From Clostridia bacterium (GTDB lineage Bacteria > Bacillota > Clostridia > Oscillospirales > CAG-272), in contig JAFVTH010000005.1 in NCBI GenBank assembly GCA_017503285.1, positions 50,793-114,792 of the forward strand: a DNA stretch of 64,000 nucleotides. Direction: 5' to 3'. Positions within the stretch are counted from its first letter, which is position 1; the number at the start of each line of letters is the position of its first letter. Below, piece by piece: positions 59,904 to 64,000 of this stretch. Both the position numbers and the translations under genes were made by a program. The notes beneath the pieces were generated by a model. It saw nothing but the letters and a program-made list of their open reading frames with translations. It was not told the origin of the DNA and did no database searches.

Positions 59904-60233
59904 ATGGCTATTCTTTTTTCTTCGGTTACGATAACCGAACTTGTAAACAACAAAAGTACGGAACTTCTTGTAGCAGGTGTTCCAAAACAATATTGCGACC
60001 TGCAAGGTTGGACTCTTTATGAGGATTTTATAAGCAGCCTTAACAAATTCAGCGCGGTAAAGGTCGATGTAAAGGTGTATGCGTATGGCGAAGGTGAACT
60101 GTGCAAAGCAACGCCCGAAGAAGTCGCATACATGACGATACGCCGACAGGAGCGAAAAGATTTTCTCGAAGAAAGATGCACTTTCCTTTATGAAGATGTG
60201 TTCGGCTTTGCATGGTCGCCAAGCGAAACATAA
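59904..60233 (+). CDS. Element protein of unknown function (109 aa)
   Basis: The ATG at 59904 follows GGAGGGATGTAAA, overlapping the end of the previous gene region. 109 residues with a beta-rich first half (MAILFSSVTITELVNN) and a charged helical second half (YMTIRRQERKDFLEERCTFL). No domain is recognised. Position in the operon is the only clue. Confidence 0.65.
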   Translation: MAILFSSVTITELVNNKSTELLVAGVPKQYCDLQGWTLYEDFISSLNKFSAVKVDVKVYAYGEGELCKATPEEVAYMTIRRQERKDFLEERCTFLYEDVFGFAWSPSET

Positions 60234-60248
60234 TTTGGAGGTAACACA

Positions 60249-60782
60249 ATGACTGACAGAGTCAAACAACTGAAAGAAAACTATCCACCCGGCACACGGT
60301 TGGAGCTGTTGCACATGGACGATCCGTTCCAACCTGTTCCCGATGGAACGAAAGGCACGGTCAAATTCGTCGATGATGACGGACAGCTCCACATGACGTG
60401 GGATAATGGCAGAACCCTTGCCGTAAACACCGAGGTGGATACCATCCGCAAGCTCACGATGGATGAAATTGCCGAAGAAGAAATCGCCAAAGGACACGAG
60501 GTCGTGAACCTCGGCGATGATTGCCAAATCGTCCTACCCGACGAACCCGTAGATTGCTCTTCGCTCGGATACTTCGACGAGCTTGAAGAAGAATGTTGGG
60601 ATCTCGTCAAGAGCTACTGCTCAAGACTTGGAATCAAGATGATCCCCGACGAGGACGGCAAACCGCCCATCAGCTTTGATGTGGCAAAGAGCATCCAAGA
60701 CAACATTCTCGGACAGCTTGAAGAAGCAGGCGTTGAGTTCCGCTTTGACGGACAGGACGAGGGCTTCAATATAAAAATGTGA
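60249..60782 (+). CDS. DUF4314-domain element protein
   Basis: 177 residues from the ATG after TTTGGAGG. Residues 1-70 (VKQLKENYPPGTRLELLHMD, then PVPDGTKGTVKFVDDDGQLH) match the DUF4314 domain, a small SH3-like module very common in Firmicutes conjugative elements. The second half (residues 75-177) is acidic and has no recognised domain. Function is unknown. Confidence 0.75.
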   Translation: MTDRVKQLKENYPPGTRLELLHMDDPFQPVPDGTKGTVKFVDDDGQLHMTWDNGRTLAVNTEVDTIRKLTMDEIAEEEIAKGHEVVNLGDDCQIVLPDEPVDCSSLGYFDELEEECWDLVKSYCSRLGIKMIPDEDGKPPISFDVAKSIQDNILGQLEEAGVEFRFDGQDEGFNIKM

Positions 60783-60828
60783 GGTGATGAACGGCAGAAA
60801 AAGAATAATTTAAAGGAACGGATACTCT

Positions 60829-61941
60829 ATGAGAGATATCCGCTTTTTTGATATGTTCGCAGGTATCGGTGGTTTTCGAAGTGGGCTTGAAGCAACAGGC
60901 GGTTTTAAGTGTGTCGGTCATTGTGAAATCGACAAACACGCAAACAAAGCGTATAACGCAATCTATAACCCACAAGGAGAATATTATTGTGATGATGCAA
61001 GAACAATCAACCCAAAAACCATGCCGGACTTTGATCTTTTATGTGCGGGATTTCCTTGCCAAGCATTCAGCGTTGCCGGTCGCAGACTCGGCTTCCTTGA
61101 TATGCGAGGAACTCTCGTCTTTGAAGTTGCCCGAATTGTTGAAGAAAGACGGCCTCCATTTATACTATTGGAAAACGTCCTCGGTCTGCTTTCGCATGAC
61201 AAAAGCCGGACGCTTGAAACCATCTTCTCCGTGTTTGTTGAAATGGGGTATCATCTCGAATGGTGTGTGCATAACAGCAAACATTTCGGAGTCCCACAAG
61301 ACAGGCGAAGGGTGTACATTGTCGGATTTCTTGAACAAGGATGTGCCGGACAAGTATTTCCTCTCGAACTCGGCGATGCTAAAAATCTTGAGCAGATTAT
61401 CCCCGGACCGCAGGGGCAACGAACCTATCAAACAGACGGAGTAGCCCCTACGCAATGCTCAAGTAGCGGAGGTTGGGGCGGCAAAACAGGTCTGTTTTTT
61501 ATAGACATGAATATCGATCCTGTGATAACGGATGTCGCAAGGTGCATTACTGCGCGACAAGATTCGGGAGTCAGCAATCGCCGCGGTGAGCATTCTGCTG
61601 TTTTAGTTGAGGATGATGAGCCAAGAGCAGTTATAACTCCCGGACGAAAAACCGTTCGACAGAAAGGCAGACGAATCAAAGAACCCAATGAGCCAATGTT
61701 CACCATAACCGTGCAAGACAGGCACGGAGTGTGGCACAGAGGAAGAATAAGAAAACTCATGCCTATTGAATGTTGGCGTTTGCAAGGATTTACAGACGAA
61801 CAGTTTAATCGTGTCGAAGCCACAGGCTTAAAAGATACTCATCTCTACAAAATGGCAGGCAACGCCGTTAGCGTACCTGTCATTACCTCCATCGGTGATC
61901 GATTAAAAGCACTTGCCGATGAGTACAAAATTATTAGATAA
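60829..61941 (+). CDS. DNA (cytosine-5)-methyltransferase
   Basis: The 370 residues carry the ordered C5-methyltransferase motifs: I (FFDMFAGIGGFRSGLE), IV with the catalytic C77 (AGFPCQAFS), VI (LLENV at 113-117), VIII (QDRRRVYIVG) and X (KMAGNAVSVPV). Between VIII and X lies a target recognition region of about 150 residues. It methylates cytosine in an unknown site. No cognate restriction endonuclease gene is next to it, so it is best read as an orphan methylase protecting the element from host restriction. Confidence 0.93.
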   Translation: MRDIRFFDMFAGIGGFRSGLEATGGFKCVGHCEIDKHANKAYNAIYNPQGEYYCDDARTINPKTMPDFDLLCAGFPCQAFSVAGRRLGFLDMRGTLVFEVARIVEERRPPFILLENVLGLLSHDKSRTLETIFSVFVEMGYHLEWCVHNSKHFGVPQDRRRVYIVGFLEQGCAGQVFPLELGDAKNLEQIIPGPQGQRTYQTDGVAPTQCSSSGGWGGKTGLFFIDMNIDPVITDVARCITARQDSGVSNRRGEHSAVLVEDDEPRAVITPGRKTVRQKGRRIKEPNEPMFTITVQDRHGVWHRGRIRKLMPIECWRLQGFTDEQFNRVEATGLKDTHLYKMAGNAVSVPVITSIGDRLKALADEYKIIR

Positions 61942-61957
61942 GGAGTGATAAAACTAA

Positions 61958-63208
61958 ATGGCAAAACAAATCAAACTCGAAATCGCAAGGGAGAATCCCG
62001 AAGCAAGGAATTGGCTATATGCCGATCTGCAGCTCCCTGCTGAAGAACACGAAATTCGGGATGCTTTCCAGCGTGCGAGAATCACAAGCTCCGACACTTA
62101 CCATGAGTTCTCGATATACGAGTGTGAAGCAATCCCTTTGCTTCCGTTTCGCAGGCTTGACTCTCCGAGCTTGGACGAACTGAACTTTCTCGCTAAACGC
62201 CTTGATGCTCTCAATGACGAGGAACGCCTTGTGCTTCGTGCCATTGCGCCGAAGGTATTGAAGGTCGGCGAGGACGAAATCATAAGCCCCAAGGATCTCA
62301 TCAATATGACATACGGACTCGACGATGTGTCCATCATCTCCAATGTAAGTACGCTACAGCAGCTCGGTCAGTTTGTGATCGAAAACGATATGCACCGAGA
62401 TGTTGAAGCTGTTCCCGAAGAATCGCTGTATCTCCTTGATGCAAAGAAGGTCGGCGAGCTTCAGCAGAAGAACGACGGTGGTGTGTTCATCGACGGACAC
62501 TATGTCGTAGCAGGTGAATATGAGCTTCAAGAGGTTTACGACGGAAAAGAACTACCTATCGAGCATCCAAATCCTTGGTATGCTTTCAAATTGGAGGTTA
62601 CAAGACCGCCCGAAGGAGATGACCTTGCAGAAATAGAAGCGCAGGCAGAATGGCTCTCCCTTCCCGTCGACAGAACTGAAGCGGATGAGCTTGCACAGCG
62701 ACTCGGATTGGATAAAATTGAGGACTGTGTGTACATCGGCTTCGACAGCTCGATTCCGCAGATTGATGCTGACAAATTCGGCGATATGCATGACTTTGAT
62801 AAGCTCAACAATCTCTCGGAAATGATGCTTGAAATGTCCCCTGCGGATCAGGTGAAATTCAAAGCCGTGCTGTCCTCCGAAGAACCCGAAACCATCGAAG
62901 AAATCCTCGATGTTGCAAGAGGTCTGGACCAATACGAATTTGCCCCCATGGTCGAAGATGAAGCTCACTTTTTCAAAAGTTACCTCATCCGCCATCTGGA
63001 TGATAAGGTCGATCCCAAATGGCTCGACTCGTTACTCGCAAGGAATGAAGGAACGGAACTCTTGGAACGCCTCGGCGGTACGATAACCGATTACGGCGTG
63101 GTATCCTCACGTGGCGGTTCGTTATACGAGTCTGTGCCTCGTGATGAACCAACCGAAACGGAGGAAATCGAAATGGATGAACACAAGCAATCCATAGGAG
63201 GTGGCTAA
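61958..63208 (+). CDS. ArdA-like antirestriction protein
   Basis: A 416-residue, strongly acidic protein. The first 100 residues (ARENPEARNWLYADLQLPAE, IRDAFQRARI, SIYECEAIPLL) and the later AGEYELQEVYDGKELP fit the ArdA-like antirestriction family of mobile elements, whose members mimic DNA and block type I restriction enzymes. It is more than twice the length of Tn916 ArdA, so it may hold a duplicated or additional domain. AAGGAGTG precedes the start. Its stop overlaps the next start by one base. Confidence 0.65.
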   Translation: MAKQIKLEIARENPEARNWLYADLQLPAEEHEIRDAFQRARITSSDTYHEFSIYECEAIPLLPFRRLDSPSLDELNFLAKRLDALNDEERLVLRAIAPKVLKVGEDEIISPKDLINMTYGLDDVSIISNVSTLQQLGQFVIENDMHRDVEAVPEESLYLLDAKKVGELQQKNDGGVFIDGHYVVAGEYELQEVYDGKELPIEHPNPWYAFKLEVTRPPEGDDLAEIEAQAEWLSLPVDRTEADELAQRLGLDKIEDCVYIGFDSSIPQIDADKFGDMHDFDKLNNLSEMMLEMSPADQVKFKAVLSSEEPETIEEILDVARGLDQYEFAPMVEDEAHFFKSYLIRHLDDKVDPKWLDSLLARNEGTELLERLGGTITDYGVVSSRGGSLYESVPRDEPTETEEIEMDEHKQSIGGG

Positions 63209-63348
63209 TGGGCTTTCTGTGGTTCTTTCTCGGAATGATGACCGGCGGTTGTCTTGGTGTGATGATAATGTGCTTATTCCAAATCAACCGCTGTAATTAT
63301 TACGAGCAGCAAATCCGTAAAATTGAAGAACAAATAAAGAAAAAATAA
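63208..63348 (+). CDS. DUF3789-type small membrane protein (46 aa)
   Basis: A 46-residue product with one membrane helix and small glycine-rich motif (MGFLWFFLGMMTGGCLGVMI) followed by a charged tail (YYEQQIRKIEEQIKKK). The pattern is that of the DUF3789 family, found in Firmicutes conjugative elements next to ArdA. AGGAGG lies seven bases before the start, and the ATG overlaps the ArdA stop. Confidence 0.8.
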   Translation: MGFLWFFLGMMTGGCLGVMIMCLFQINRCNYYEQQIRKIEEQIKKK

Positions 63349-63357
63349 TGCTAACCG

Positions 63358-63395
63358 AAGGTATCAATCGTCCAAAAAGAGATTGATACCTTTTT
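63358..63395 (+). terminator. Rho-independent terminator after DUF3789
   Basis: AAGGTATCAATC (63358-63369) and GATTGATACCTT (63381-63392), followed by T. Confidence 0.85.
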
Positions 63396-63415
63396 CTTTT
63401 TCGTGGCGATTGATG

Positions 63416-63434
63416 CCTCGCACGCAAAGCGAGG
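63416..63434 (+). promoter_or_regulatory. Hairpin covering the ribosome binding site of the adenine methyltransferase gene
   Basis: CCTCG (63416-63420) pairs with CGAGG (63430-63434), whose GAGG is the likely ribosome binding site eight bases before the ATG. It may limit translation. Confidence 0.45.
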
Positions 63435-63441
63435 TGAATAA

Positions 63442-64000
63442 ATGAAAACGCCTGTGTCACGGGTAGGCAATAAATCGTCTATCCTCCACATTTTATATGC
63501 CGTTTTTCCTATGGGATACGGCAGGTTCGTTGACGTGTTCGGCGGTTCGGGAAGCGTACTTCTCGGCAAGCCCGAAATACATCCCTTTGAGGTGTATAAC
63601 GACTTTGACCGCAACCTTGTGAACCTGTTTCGGTGCATGAAAAGCAGAACGATGGCGACCGTTCGGGAGATAGGATTTTGTAATTTAAACTCCCGTGAGG
63701 ACTTCAATGCGATTAAGAAATTCTTTGAAACAGAAGGACTGTTCGATGACAAGTACCTTGCCGAAGAACTTGCGCTGACCGAACTGCTTCTTCCTCCGCC
63801 CGAAGCCGAGGAACTCAAGGAAATCCGTACACGGATAACCGCTGATTACGATGTCAGGAGAGCCGCAATGTTCCTAAAGCTCCTCCGCTACAGCTATTCG
63901 TCGGGATGCAAATCCTTTGCTTCTCAACCCTTCGATATCCGAAAGCTCTTCGGGCTTATCAAGGAGCTTGAAGATCGAATGGCAAACGTGGTGGTGGAAA
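63442..64000 (+). CDS. D12-class N6-adenine DNA methyltransferase, C-terminus cut by window edge
   Basis: 186 residues are visible. The start MKTPVSRVGNKSSILHILYA and the SAM-binding motif FVDVFGGSGSVLL near residue 30, then VYNDFDRNLVNLFR, are those of Dam/DpnM-like (D12 class) methyltransferases. The catalytic DPPY motif should lie beyond the window. It methylates adenine in an unknown site. No restriction gene is seen beside it, so element protection is likely. Confidence 0.85.
   Translation, partial: MKTPVSRVGNKSSILHILYAVFPMGYGRFVDVFGGSGSVLLGKPEIHPFEVYNDFDRNLVNLFRCMKSRTMATVREIGFCNLNSREDFNAIKKFFETEGLFDDKYLAEELALTELLLPPPEAEELKEIRTRITADYDVRRAAMFLKLLRYSYSSGCKSFASQPFDIRKLFGLIKELEDRMANVVVE

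Noticed and set aside
60829-61941. Complete type II restriction-modification system
   Set aside because: Neighbouring genes show no endonuclease motif; flanks are DUF4314 and an ArdA-like protein.

Overview
The window reads as a chromosome segment of an anaerobic, probably gut-associated member of the Clostridia (Firmicutes). The signs are a SCIFF ranthipeptide pair, an IspH-ribosomal protein S1 fusion, a class III (anaerobic) ribonucleotide reductase with its activase, a BspA-like leucine-rich lipoprotein, consensus sigma-A promoters and strong AGGAGG-type ribosome binding sites. No rRNA, insertion sequence, CRISPR array or replication origin was seen. Species cannot be named from sequence reading alone.

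Layout. (1) 1-14.7 kb, minus strand: one surface polysaccharide operon of 13 genes starting at a perfect TTGACA-17-TATAAT promoter (14643-14671): initiating sugar phosphate transferase, HpcH/HpaI aldolase, 2-hydroxyacid dehydrogenase, five glycosyltransferases, Wzy-like polymerase, Wzx flippase, and a CapE/CapF pair for a UDP-FucNAc-type sugar with a nucleotidyltransferase-fold gene between them. (2) 14.7-16.2 kb: structured tandem repeats, a cyclophilin and a 56-residue membrane protein. (3) 16.2-19.3 kb, plus: SCIFF precursor, its radical SAM maturase, and an Orn/Lys/Arg-decarboxylase-fold enzyme. (4) 19.3-24 kb: aminotransferase, DinG/Rad3-type helicase with a decayed nuclease domain, a zinc-ribbon orphan and a 35-residue protein. 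(5) 24-37 kb, minus: an uninterrupted run from one promoter (36899-36928): two GT2 enzymes, an Fe-S/pyruvyl-transferase fusion, a DUF6270 protein, UDP-galactopyranose mutase, ABC-F, FAD enzyme, cmk, plsC and ispH-S1. (6) 37-43.3 kb, minus: a second cytidylate-kinase-like gene, a 1547-residue lipoprotein and a PHP phosphoesterase. (7) 43.4-47.7 kb, plus: nrdG, then nrdD fused to a thioredoxin-like domain, then trxB, both promoters carrying paired NrdR boxes. (8) 47.7-56 kb: two XRE regulators, a DUF6809 protein, hairpin repeats, a double-TIR/Sel1/TPR protein, a purine permease and a glycoside hydrolase. (9) 56-58 kb: an ADP-ribosylglycohydrolase gene bracketed by arrays of small palindromes, then tRNA-Trp, tRNA-Leu and an atypical initiator tRNA. 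(10) 58-64 kb, plus: the left part of an integrative or conjugative element with several unknown proteins, DUF4314, a C5 DNA methyltransferase, an ArdA-like antirestriction protein, DUF3789 and a D12-class adenine methyltransferase cut by the window end. Its codon usage is visibly richer in GC-ending codons than the rest.

Best candidates for something new: the palindrome-array-flanked ADP-ribosylglycohydrolase cassette beside tRNA-Trp (56.1-57.5 kb), the covarying tandem hairpins at 14.78-15.18 kb, the double-TIR/Sel1/TPR protein at 48.9-51.5 kb, and the structured nrdD leader at 44.24-44.34 kb.
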